42,719 nucleotides of DNA, taken from positions 1 to 42,719 of the forward strand of contig JAFEGM010000001.1 in NCBI GenBank assembly GCA_018240025.1, given 5' to 3'. This DNA comes from Verrucomicrobiota bacterium (lineage in GTDB: Bacteria > Verrucomicrobiota > Verrucomicrobiia > Chthoniobacterales > SZAS-18). The stretch's first letter is position 1; every line of letters starts with the position of its first letter. The translations under genes were made by a program, and so were the position numbers. Positions 25,040 through 31,987 of the stretch are shown here, piece after piece. The notes beneath the pieces were generated by a model. The model saw nothing but the letters and a program-made list of their open reading frames with translations, was not told where the DNA came from and did no database searches.

Positions 25040-25065
25040 AAGGGAATGGCACCCGCCATTCCCTT
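25040..25065 (-). terminator. Hairpin downstream of rpsN
   Basis: AAGGGAATGGC and GCCATTCCCTT form an 11-base stem with a 4-base loop on the minus strand, 27 bases past the rpsN stop. The T-run after it is short (TTTCG), so it may act as a weak terminator. Confidence 0.6.
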
Positions 25066-25091
25066 GCGAAGCTGAACTGAAGGCGGGCGGG

Positions 25092-25361
25092 TTACCAGCT
25101 GGCCTTCGTCACGCCGGGGATCAGACCCTGCGAGGCGAGTTCGCGGAACGTGATGCGGGAAATCTTGAAGCGGCGCAGGTAGGCGCGGCGGCGGCCGGAG
25201 ACCTGACAGCGGTTGACCACGCGGGTCGGACTGGCATCGCGCGGCAGCTGGCTCAGGCCGATGTAGTCGCCCTTGGCCTTGAGTTCCGCCCGCAGAGCAG
25301 CGAACTTCTGCACGGTCTTGCGCTTGCGCTCGTTGCGATTGATCCAGGAAGTCTTGGCCAT
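25092..25361 (-). CDS. rpsN: 30S ribosomal protein S14
   Basis: The 89-residue protein starts [15 protein letters not shown] and ends [11 protein letters not shown], the diagnostic termini of S14. It binds 16S rRNA in the head of the small subunit. The central region has [26 protein letters not shown], where the zinc-binding cysteine pairs of the short C+ form are mostly absent, so it is the zinc-independent (C-) type. The gene is alone here, outside the spc ribosomal operon, which is common for zinc-independent S14. The start is ATG 25361. A hairpin follows at 25040-25065. It is the only ribosomal protein gene in the window. Confidence 0.95.
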   Translation of the reverse strand: MAKTSWINRNERKRKTVQKFAALRAELKAKGDYIGLSQLPRDASPTRVVNRCQVSGRRRAYLRRFKISRITFRELASQGLIPGVTKASW

Positions 25362-25430
25362 ATTTGGTCGAAAGGGCCGGGAAAGTAGGCTGGGCCGGCC
25401 GAAGTGCAACGAATTTCTTTGGGGCGAGGT

Positions 25431-26189
25431 TCAGCGGCGCAGGAAAGCAGCGATGCCCGCCCGGTGTTCGGGAGTTTCGGCATAGGCGAAAAACTCCACC
25501 CGCTCCACCTCGGAGAGCGGTCGGACGGGCGGGGTGAGCCGCCGGATGAGCCGCTTGTTCCAGCGGGTGGCATTCGGGGCGTTGGCCAGAATGCGGGCGA
25601 TGGTGCGCTCGATCTCGGTCTCCAGGGCTTCGGCAGGCACCACCCGCGTGACCAAACCCTTGGTGCAGGCCTCCTCGGCGCTCAGGATGCGGCCCTCGAG
25701 CAGCAGCTCCGCCGCCACCACGGGGCCGGCGGCCGCCAGCAAGCCTTCGAGTTCGTCGGGCGCCATGGGAAAGCCGAGCTTGGCGATGGGCGCGCCGAAA
25801 CGGCTCCCCTCGGCCGCGAGGCGCAGATCGCAGCACAGCGCGATTTCCAAACCTCCGCCGACGCAGACGCCCTCGATCGCCGCCACCACCGGATGCTGGC
25901 AATCGCGCAGCGCCCGGAGGGCGCCGGCCACCACCGATTCGTGGTAGTGCCGCACCCGTGCCTCAGTGTCGCGTTCGGTCGGGAACTCGGAGATATCGGC
26001 CCCGGCGGCGAAGTTTCCATCCGCCCCGCGCAGGACGACGCAGCGCAGGGACGGGTCCGAGGACAGTTCAGTGCAATGCGCCTGCAACTCGCCCCACATC
26101 GCGACCGTCAACGCATTGAGCCGACCCGGATGCGCCAGCGTGAGCCGGGCGACGGGGCCCGAACGCTCCAGATGGACCCCGCGCTCCAC
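25431..26189 (-). CDS. Crotonase-family protein (enoyl-CoA hydratase/isomerase-like)
   Basis: 252 residues of the crotonase fold. The oxyanion-hole segments are present: FAAGADISEF (60-69) and AIEGVCVGGGLEIALCCDLRLAA (104-126), the latter with the first catalytic glutamate at E115. The position of the second hydratase glutamate, usually in PE after the FG motif, is isoleucine here (FGAPIAKLG, I135). A pure hydratase assignment is therefore uncertain; isomerase, hydrolase or another CoA-ester reaction is possible. It starts with GTG one base after the stop of the dienoyl-CoA-reductase-like gene, so the two are translationally linked and probably act together on fatty acyl-CoA. Confidence 0.85.
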   Translation of the reverse strand: MERGVHLERSGPVARLTLAHPGRLNALTVAMWGELQAHCTELSSDPSLRCVVLRGADGNFAAGADISEFPTERDTEARVRHYHESVVAGALRALRDCQHPVVAAIEGVCVGGGLEIALCCDLRLAAEGSRFGAPIAKLGFPMAPDELEGLLAAAGPVVAAELLLEGRILSAEEACTKGLVTRVVPAEALETEIERTIARILANAPNATRWNKRLIRRLTPPVRPLSEVERVEFFAYAETPEHRAGIAAFLRR

Positions 26190-26190
26190 G

Positions 26191-27012
26191 TCAGGACATC
26201 TTGTGCGCCTGCGCCAGGAGGAACGACCACATGCCGGAGCCGGGCAGGTTTTGGCCGCCGTCGCAGACGAGGACCGTGCCGGTGACGTAGGACGCGAGCG
26301 GCGAGGCCAGGAAGCAGGCCACCTGGCCGATCTCGTCGACCGTGCCGAAGCGCCCGAGCGGGACGGCCGATTTGAAGTCCTCCTCCATGCCTTCGGGCAT
26401 CAAGCGCTTCATGCCTTCGGTATTGGCGATCGGCCCCGGCGCGATGCTGTTGACCCGGATACCGAACTTCCCCCACTCCATAGCGAGGTTGCGCATCATG
26501 TTGTCATTGCCTGCCTTGGCCGCACCGACGTGCAGCTGCCAGGGATACGGAATGAAGGCCTGACCGGCCGAGATGAAGGTGACCGAGCCGTGCGTCTCCT
26601 TCAGCTGCTCGAAGGCCGCACGGATGGCGTGAAACGTGCCTAGGGTGTCGATCTCCAGCACCGAGCGGAAGCCGTTCGAGCTGAGCTTCTCCGCCGGACA
26701 GGGGAAATTGCCGGCTGCGCCCGCCACGAGCACGTGCATCGAGCCGAACTGCTCCTTCGATTTGGCCATGGCGGCCTCGACCGCGGCGAAATCGCGCACA
26801 TCGGCTGCCGCCGTGCACACTTGGGCGCCGAGGGCGCGCAGTTCCTCGGCGGCACCATCCAGCCGCTCCTGCGAACGTCCGCAGATCGAGAGGTTCGCGC
26901 CGAGCGCGGCGAAGTTCTTGGCGATGCCGAGATTGATGCCGCTGCCGCCGCCCGTGACGAAGACGGTCTTTCCGGCGAACAGGTCCTTGGCGAAAAGTTG
27001 GGTGACGAGCAT
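26191..27012 (-). CDS. Short-chain dehydrogenase, 2,4-dienoyl-CoA reductase-like (peroxisomal type)
   Basis: 273 residues with a Rossmann fold: TGGGSGINLGIA for NADP binding (about 20-31), CGRS after the second strand, D71-V and the ISAG serine (148). The usual catalytic YxxxK tyrosine is replaced: QLHVGAAKAG has His161 and Lys166. This Q-H-x-G-x-AKA pattern, followed by LAMEWG and NSIAPGPIANTEG, is shared with peroxisomal 2,4-dienoyl-CoA reductases, where the usual tyrosine is also absent. The likely role is reduction of 2,4-dienoyl-CoA in oxidation of unsaturated fatty acids. The start is ATG 27012. The crotonase gene follows after one base. It is divergent from the TPR protein gene at 27111. 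Confidence 0.85.
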   Translation of the reverse strand: MLVTQLFAKDLFAGKTVFVTGGGSGINLGIAKNFAALGANLSICGRSQERLDGAAEELRALGAQVCTAAADVRDFAAVEAAMAKSKEQFGSMHVLVAGAAGNFPCPAEKLSSNGFRSVLEIDTLGTFHAIRAAFEQLKETHGSVTFISAGQAFIPYPWQLHVGAAKAGNDNMMRNLAMEWGKFGIRVNSIAPGPIANTEGMKRLMPEGMEEDFKSAVPLGRFGTVDEIGQVACFLASPLASYVTGTVLVCDGGQNLPGSGMWSFLLAQAHKMS

Positions 27013-27110
27013 GGGGATAGGATTTGAGATTTGCGGGCGAGGCTCGCAGAGTGGTCGTCCGGCCCCGGCCTGTCGAGCGCCCAACTTCCACCGACCTGTC
27101 CCACTCGTCC

Positions 27111-27857
27111 ATGCGTCCGCTCCTCTTTGTTCTCGCCGCTCTCGCTCTCGCCGCCAGTCTTCCCGCCGAAGAGACCCTGCTCCTGCGCGACGGCCGCAAA
27201 CAGGAGGGCAAGATCCTCTCCGTCAGCGCCGGGACGGTCGAGATGGAGATCAAGCTGCCCAACGGCTCGACCGGCAAGATCGGCTTCCCGGTCGGCGGCA
27301 TTGCCAGCGTGACGATGGAACAGCCCGCCGCCGTACGGGCCGGCCTGGCCGCCTATGACGCCGGCGATTTCGCGAGGGCGCTGAGCGAGTTGCGCGCGCC
27401 GAGCGAGAAGTTTCGCGGCCTGCCGACCGAATGGGCACGGCGCATGACCGCCGTGATGGGCGACGTTTATCTGGAAAACAAGGATCTCGCCCGCGCCGAG
27501 GCCGCCTACGCCGAATACAGCCGCGCCTACCCCGGAGGAAAAGGCTCCCTGCGCAGCAATGTCGGTCTTGCCCGCCTGGCTGCGGCCAAAGGCGACCAAG
27601 CCCGCGCGCGCCAACTTCTCGAACCCATCGCCAAGGCCGCCCTCGAGGACGCCGCGCCCGCCGAGGCCGATGGCGCCATCTACGGACAGGTGTTTCTCCT
27701 GCTCGGTCAGGCGCGAGAGGCGGAGAAAGACTACACCGCTGCGCTGCAGGACTACCTGCGCACGGTCACCCTTTTCTATCAGGATCGGTCCATCGCCAGC
27801 GCCGCTCAGAAAGCCGCCGACGCCCTCCGCTCCTCGCAGAAAGTGCAGGCACCGTAG
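27111..27857 (+). CDS. Exported TPR-repeat protein
   Basis: 248 residues with a signal peptide (about 1-20, SLPAEE). Residues 20-70 form a beta-strand-rich segment (LLLRDGRKQEGKILSVSAGTV) of the kind seen in small envelope proteins, and about 75-240 is a helical TPR-like region (YDAGDFARALSEL, YLENKDLARAEAAYAEYSR, ARQLLEPIAKA, EKDYTAALQDYLRTV). Such proteins scaffold complexes in the periplasm; YfgM- or Tol-linked YbgF-type roles are possible but not shown. ATG 27111 places the signal peptide at the N-terminus; the open frame goes further upstream into the SDR leader. It converges with the two-TM protein gene across a heptamer repeat. Confidence 0.8.
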   Translation: MRPLLFVLAALALAASLPAEETLLLRDGRKQEGKILSVSAGTVEMEIKLPNGSTGKIGFPVGGIASVTMEQPAAVRAGLAAYDAGDFARALSELRAPSEKFRGLPTEWARRMTAVMGDVYLENKDLARAEAAYAEYSRAYPGGKGSLRSNVGLARLAAAKGDQARARQLLEPIAKAALEDAAPAEADGAIYGQVFLLLGQAREAEKDYTAALQDYLRTVTLFYQDRSIASAAQKAADALRSSQKVQAP

Positions 27858-27882
27858 GCAGAGACCCCGGCTCTCCCCGTTC

Positions 27883-27924
27883 TATCGCCTATCGCTTATC
27901 GCCTATCGCCTATCGCCTATCGCC
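27883..27924. repeat. Six tandem copies of the 7-mer TATCGCC
   Basis: Six consecutive 7-base units (one is TATCGCT) lie in the 87-base gap between convergent genes, followed by a degenerate unit TATGCC and a small hairpin AGCCTC-AGC-GAGGCT (27932-27946) that overlaps the stop codon of the minus-strand gene. It may be a slipped-strand simple repeat. No gene spans it. Confidence 0.9.
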
Positions 27925-27944
27925 TATGCCGAGCCTCAGCGAGG

Positions 27945-28670
27945 CTAAACCTGCATCAGGCGGCGGCCCTTGGGATGAGCAATGGCGAGAACCGAGCGTG
28001 AAGTCAGGCGCCCCCGGTCGAGCCACTTGGGGATGAGGACGAGGACGGCCAGAAAGGTGGAAGCATTGCCGGCCATCTGCGGCGGGATGGGCACGGAGCC
28101 TTCGGCCTTGTCGCTGTTGACCATGCGCCAGACGTCGACCAGGGCCATGTCGGGCATGGTGCCGCCGCGGAGGACCTGGATCTCGGAGACCAGGCGGTCG
28201 AGATAGGTGCGGTCGAAGCGCCGCGCGGGGTCGAGGCTGAAGAGAAGTAAAGCGCGGCCCGGAGGGGCCCCCGGCTGCCAGAGACGTTCGTCGGCTCGCA
28301 CGAGGTGGGCCAGTACCAGCGGGCCCTGCTCGAGGATCAGCTGTTCTTCGGTCTTGCCGTCGATAGCCACGCTGGTGGCGGCCGTGGAACGCAGCGAGGC
28401 CAACCCGATGACTCCGGCGACCAGCAGCACCACCCCGGCGGCGCCGAGCAGCCAGTAGCTCCGCTCATTGACCCGCAGGAGGTAAAAGAAGATCGCTCCC
28501 GCGACCGGGGCACCCAGCGCGATACAGATCAGCGCCCAGAACGGGAAGCCCTTTGGGCTGGCCGAGCGGGGAGTGCTGGTACCGCCTTCGCGGAGACGCG
28601 TCCACAGCCGGTCGTCCAGCTGCCGGGGCGTGGCCTCGTAGCGTCGGCGGAGTTCGTCGAATTCTTCCAT
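27945..28670 (-). CDS. Two-helix membrane protein of unknown function
   Basis: 241 residues from ATG 28670. A charged N-terminal segment (MEEFDELRRRYEATPRQL...) precedes two transmembrane helices (about 42-66 and 74-95), then a cytoplasmic-looking domain with ALLLFSLDPARRFDR and VSEIQVLRGGTMPDMALVDVWRMV. I do not recognise a family. The layout, a short charged lead-in, two helices and a soluble tail, suggests an inner-membrane protein that binds something in the cytosol. It is divergent from the pseudopilin gene at 28795 (124 bases between starts), which also leaves room for a shared control region. Confidence 0.7.
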   Translation of the reverse strand: MEEFDELRRRYEATPRQLDDRLWTRLREGGTSTPRSASPKGFPFWALICIALGAPVAGAIFFYLLRVNERSYWLLGAAGVVLLVAGVIGLASLRSTAATSVAIDGKTEEQLILEQGPLVLAHLVRADERLWQPGAPPGRALLLFSLDPARRFDRTYLDRLVSEIQVLRGGTMPDMALVDVWRMVNSDKAEGSVPIPPQMAGNASTFLAVLVLIPKWLDRGRLTSRSVLAIAHPKGRRLMQV

Positions 28671-28794
28671 GGCTGGAGGACGACCGAAACCAGCAGATTG
28701 CGCGCGCAAGCGCAATGCCGAGCGGAGAAAATCTCACGCCGGACCCCGTAGGCCCATGGTTGCGCCCGACTCCACCCTCTCCCATGATGCGGTC

Positions 28795-29508
28795 ATGCTT
28801 GCACGCCGTTCCGCCTCCCCTCGCGGTTTCACCCTGATCGAGCTGCTGGTGGTCATCGCCATCATCGCGGTACTGATGGGGCTCCTCTTCCCCGTCGTGA
28901 GCAGCGTGCAGGACAAGGCGCGCAAGACGCAGGCGGCCAGCGATTGCGCGCAGATCGTCACCGCCGTGAAGGCTTACTTTGCCGAGTATGGGAAATACCC
29001 CGTTTCTGACGTGAAGCAGGGCGACCCCAATGGGATCGGCACCGTGGTCGGCGATCCCAATGCCGACGGGCTGCAGGGGAAGTACAAAAACGGCTTGGTC
29101 ATGGATGTGCTGCGGGCCATTCCGAAGCGACGGAGCTATTCTTTGGACGGAAATTGGAACGACACGCCGCCGCACGGCCTGAATCCGAGGCAAGTGGTGT
29201 ATTTCGACGGCAGGCAGGCCAAGGACTCGGCCAAGCCCAAGAATGGATTCGCCACCAGCGGAACCTTGGAGGGCTGCTACTTCGATCCGTGGGGGAATCA
29301 GTTCATGATCTTCTTGGACACCTCGTACAAGAACGCCCTCGATTTTTTCAGCATCTACCTCGACCAGAAAGACAAGTTCAAGGGCGATCCCGAAGAGACC
29401 TGGGTCCGCCTGGGTGTGGGTGCCGCCAGCCTGGGTCCGGACGGACGGGTCGGAAAGCTGGGTGACAAGAAGCTGATCAATTCGGACGACGTGGTTACCT
29501 GGCGCTAG
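28795..29508 (+). CDS. Type IV pilin-like / type II secretion pseudopilin
   Basis: 237 residues. The leader MLARRSASPRG is followed by the cleavage site G|FTLIE and an 18-residue hydrophobic helix (LLVVIAIIAVLMGLLFPV), the class III signal used by prepilin peptidases; the Glu at +5 of the mature protein is present. A globular domain follows, with YFAEYGKYPVSD typical of GspG-type pseudopilins and a YFDPWGNQFMIFLDTSY segment. Together these point to a minor pilin of a type II secretion or type IV pilus-like system. No other secretion gene lies next to it, a situation common in Verrucomicrobiota. ATG 28795 is chosen because longer starts would place extra Arg-rich sequence before the leader. 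Confidence 0.9.
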   Translation: MLARRSASPRGFTLIELLVVIAIIAVLMGLLFPVVSSVQDKARKTQAASDCAQIVTAVKAYFAEYGKYPVSDVKQGDPNGIGTVVGDPNADGLQGKYKNGLVMDVLRAIPKRRSYSLDGNWNDTPPHGLNPRQVVYFDGRQAKDSAKPKNGFATSGTLEGCYFDPWGNQFMIFLDTSYKNALDFFSIYLDQKDKFKGDPEETWVRLGVGAASLGPDGRVGKLGDKKLINSDDVVTWR

Positions 29509-29695
29509 AGCATTCTCGGCGCGCGCTTCGGGCCCCGTTCCTTTGGTGGTCACAAGAGTGCCCACTTGTCGGACTTCAGGATTGCCGACAGGCTACTCTG
29601 GCATTCTAGCCTTCTGGCCACCTGGCGCTCAACGAACGGCTACGGACTTTGTGAAACGCGCCAAATAGCCTTCCCGGCGCGGGCCTGTGTTCCAG

Positions 29696-29731
29696 CAAAA
29701 AGGCCGAGTGACCTTTCGGATCACTCGGCCC
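29696..29731 (-). terminator. Terminator of hpf
   Basis: On the minus strand GGCCGAGTGA pairs with TCACTCGGCC (10 base pairs, 9-base loop), followed by a run of five T. It ends the hpf transcript about 60 bases past the stop. The rest of the 281-base spacer 29509-29789 has short inverted repeats (for example ACAAG/CTTGT) but nothing I can name. Confidence 0.9.
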
Positions 29732-29789
29732 CACCGGGGGTTTGGTGGTGAGTCAGCTTCTGGGGGAAACAGACGCTGCCCCGGAAAAC

Positions 29790-30473
29790 CTAGCTGGGTT
29801 CGACCAAGCCGAAGCCGCCGTCGCTCCGTCGGTAGAGCACGGCCAGCTTCTCCGTCTCCACGTTGTGGAAGATGATGAAGTCGCGCTGCCAAAGGTCAAG
29901 CTGCACAGCGGCTTCTTCCACGTGCATGGGTTTGACCGGATGCTTCTCGTTCGAGACGATCTTGGGCTTCGGCGGCACCGGGGGTTCGACCAGTGTCTCC
30001 GAAGCTTCGTCCACCACCGGTGCCGGCGCAGCGGCGGGCGCCACCGGGGCGGCGTGGCCGTTGGCCGCGGCCGGGGCCTTGTACGAATGGTCCTCGAGAT
30101 CGAGGAAACTCATGTCGATGACCTGCTCGTCGAGGTAGCGGACATTTTGCCGATGCGGGCGGAAGCCCTTCATCAGGCGGGTCTTGTGCTTGCGCATCTG
30201 CCGGGCCGCCTTGGCCACCGTCTCGTCGATCGAGGCATACAGGTCGCTGGTGACCTCGTGCGCCTCGATCGTGATGTGGTTGTTGCAATGCAGCACCAGT
30301 TCGGCCCGCTGTCGGTGTTTATCGACCGCCAGGATGAAGTGCGCGCCCATGATCTTGGGGTAGTCGAGATGGAGTCCGTCGATCTTCTTGAGGCAGTAGT
30401 CGCGGATCGCATCAGTGACCGGCATGTGCCGGGCGGTGACAGTCACGGGCTTGTTCACATTGACCGTTTGCAT
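29790..30473 (-). CDS. hpf: Ribosome hibernation promoting factor, long form
   Basis: 227 residues. The N-terminal S30AE/HPF domain (1-105, VTVTARHMPVTDAIRDYCLKKID ... ITIEAHEVTSDLYASIDET) binds between ribosomal subunits. The C-terminal domain (about 170-227, DFIIFHNVETEKLAVLYRRSDGGFGLVEP) drives 100S ribosome dimers, as in the long-form factor of Firmicutes and most bacteria. Between them is an unusually long Ala/Pro-rich linker (about 125-170). Its role is to silence and protect ribosomes in stationary phase or stress. Starts at ATG 30473, without a Shine-Dalgarno, divergent from the exported protein at 30858; a strong terminator follows at 29696-29731. Regulation by stress factors is expected, but no operator is recognisable. 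Confidence 0.93.
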   Translation of the reverse strand: MQTVNVNKPVTVTARHMPVTDAIRDYCLKKIDGLHLDYPKIMGAHFILAVDKHRQRAELVLHCNNHITIEAHEVTSDLYASIDETVAKAARQMRKHKTRLMKGFRPHRQNVRYLDEQVIDMSFLDLEDHSYKAPAAANGHAAPVAPAAAPAPVVDEASETLVEPPVPPKPKIVSNEKHPVKPMHVEEAAVQLDLWQRDFIIFHNVETEKLAVLYRRSDGGFGLVEPS

Positions 30474-30857
30474 GGGCTTACTTTTACCGTGGGGTTGGGG
30501 TGAAGACAGGGCGTGGGTCGAGCAGAAATTCGCACGCCGCAGACCCTGCGAGTGTGGTTCGGTGAGAAATGCTTCCGGGAGCGCGCCCCGCGCGCTGCTC
30601 CTGCCATTCTCCAGACGTTTTCACCGGACTTCGGGATCTCCGCGGGCCGGTTTTGACCCGCTTCGATGTTGTGGATGAGGAATGTTACGACTCTGACAAC
30701 TCCAAGAGCAAGACCCCTGCTGGAAAATTTTCGGGTGACACGATGTTCCCTTCATCTCCAGAGTGTTTGGCACGCGCCAAGCCTCATCCCCTCCGGAGCA
30801 CGAATGCGTGCCCGGGTCGCCCCCCGTCACTGTCCGGCGCACTGCCAAATTCGTCTG
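30474..30857. other. Divergent spacer between hpf and an exported-protein gene
   Basis: The 384-base spacer has no gene I can support, although one frame stays open from 30666. It is lower in GC near 30660-30750. A perfect inverted repeat TTGGC-ACGC-GCCAA lies at 30767-30780, 77 bases before the exported-protein start, and could be an operator. The TTGGCAC part also resembles a sigma-54 -24 box, but the -12 box is missing. Confidence 0.35.
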
Positions 30858-31574
30858 ATGCTCCGTTCGCTGCTCGCCGTCATTCTCCTCGCCACTGCCT
30901 TGCCTGCCGCCGACGCCCAGTCCGACCTGCCGCCCGCTGAGATCCTGCGCCGCGCCGCGCGCCGGGATCAGGTGCTGCGCCGCGAGCGGCAGCGCTACGA
31001 ATGCGACGTGCGCCTGACGGTCGAGTCGCTCGACCGCGCGGGAGCCGTCACCGAGACGCGCACCAAGAACTACGTCATGCGCCCGACGGCCGACATTTCG
31101 CTCGGCGGCGAGCTGCTCGACGCCAGTGGCAAGACCGACAAGGACGCGGTCGAGGCCCGCAAGTTCATGGCCGTGATGGACCTCGACAAAATGGGACCGC
31201 GTTACGAGCTGACGCGAGAGAACAACGCCAGCGAGAGCGGACGCGAGTGCTTCGTCATCCGCTACCGGCCGAAGAGCGGGCAGCCCTACGACTCGAACGA
31301 GGAAAAGATCATGAACCAGCTGACCGGCCGGCTCTGGATCGCGCGGGACGATTTCTCCATTCTGCGCAGCGAAGGGCATCTCGAGCGCCCGGTCACCGTC
31401 GCGCTGGTGGCCAGCGTCTACCGACTCGACTTTGCCTACCGCTCCGCCCCGCTGCCCAGCGGCGAGCCCGCGCCCGAGAGTTTCGAACTCGCGCTGGCCG
31501 TGAAGGCCCCGTTCTACCACTCGGCCCAGCGCCAGCGCAGCGTGCTGTCGAGGTACCGGGTGGTGGGCAGATAG
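30858..31574 (+). CDS. Exported protein of unknown function
   Basis: 238 residues after ATG 30858, with a signal peptide (MLRSLLAVILLATALPAADAQ). The mature domain has paired beta-type segments (YECDVRLTVESL, ETRTKNYVMRP) and GRLWIARDDFSILRSEGHLERPVTV, a pattern reminiscent of LolA-like outer-membrane lipoprotein carriers or their relatives; I cannot make the call firm. It is periplasmic or outer-membrane associated. The downstream small zinc-ribbon gene (31711) is on the same strand after 136 bases of spacer with CTTCGCC-type repeats. Confidence 0.7.
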   Translation: MLRSLLAVILLATALPAADAQSDLPPAEILRRAARRDQVLRRERQRYECDVRLTVESLDRAGAVTETRTKNYVMRPTADISLGGELLDASGKTDKDAVEARKFMAVMDLDKMGPRYELTRENNASESGRECFVIRYRPKSGQPYDSNEEKIMNQLTGRLWIARDDFSILRSEGHLERPVTVALVASVYRLDFAYRSAPLPSGEPAPESFELALAVKAPFYHSAQRQRSVLSRYRVVGR

Positions 31575-31710
31575 CGGGGGAACCCAGCGCCTCATCTTCT
31601 TCGCCCCTTCGCCCTCATCGCAGCTGCGCGAGAACCCTGCCGTTGCACCGCACGCAGTTGCCCGCGGGCCGGGCTTTCGGACTTCGAGTTTCGAGTTTCC
31701 TTGAGGCCCG

Positions 31711-31950
31711 ATGTTCCGCGTCACCCTCGACCAGCTGATCTTCCTCTACCTCTTCGCCTGCGTGGCGCTGGTGGGGCTCATCTGGTGGCTGCAGGAACGC
31801 CGCCGGCTGCGCCAGACGCGACACGCTTTGCAGGACCGCGTGCATTGCTCCGTTTGCGCCTACGACTTCGAGGATGCATCTTCCGACCCCCTGCCGATCT
31901 GCCCGCGTTGCGGCACGCGGAACGAACGGCCCCGCTCGCGACCTCTCTGA
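31711..31950 (+). CDS. Small membrane protein with C-terminal zinc ribbon
   Basis: 79 residues. One N-terminal transmembrane helix (about 8-27), a basic linker ERRRLRQTRH, then a zinc-ribbon pattern C-S-V-C (46-49) and C-P-R-C (64-67) with typical spacing. Function is unknown; similar tiny helix-plus-ribbon proteins act as membrane-tethered zinc modules. Its stop lies 37 bases before the guaB3 start on the same strand, so they may form an operon. Confidence 0.75.
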   Translation: MFRVTLDQLIFLYLFACVALVGLIWWLQERRRLRQTRHALQDRVHCSVCAYDFEDASSDPLPICPRCGTRNERPRSRPL

Positions 31951-31987
31951 CCGCCGCACCAACAGTATTCGAAAGGACCTTCAAATC

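Noticed and set aside
25092..25361. S14 as a zinc-starvation paralogue under Zur control
   Set aside because: The C- form is seen, but no second S14, other C- ribosomal genes or Zur site are in the window, so the claim is unsupported.
27883..27924. CRISPR-like array
   Set aside because: Units are 7 bases without spacers, so this is a simple tandem repeat.
29509..29695. Small RNA in the spacer between the pseudopilin and hpf
   Set aside because: Only short, weak inverted repeats are present and no promoter-terminator pair is evident apart from the hpf terminator.
30764..30785. Possible sigma-54 promoter (TTGGCAC) upstream of the exported protein
   Set aside because: The -12 element TTGC is absent (AAGC instead), and the match is explained by a simple inverted repeat.
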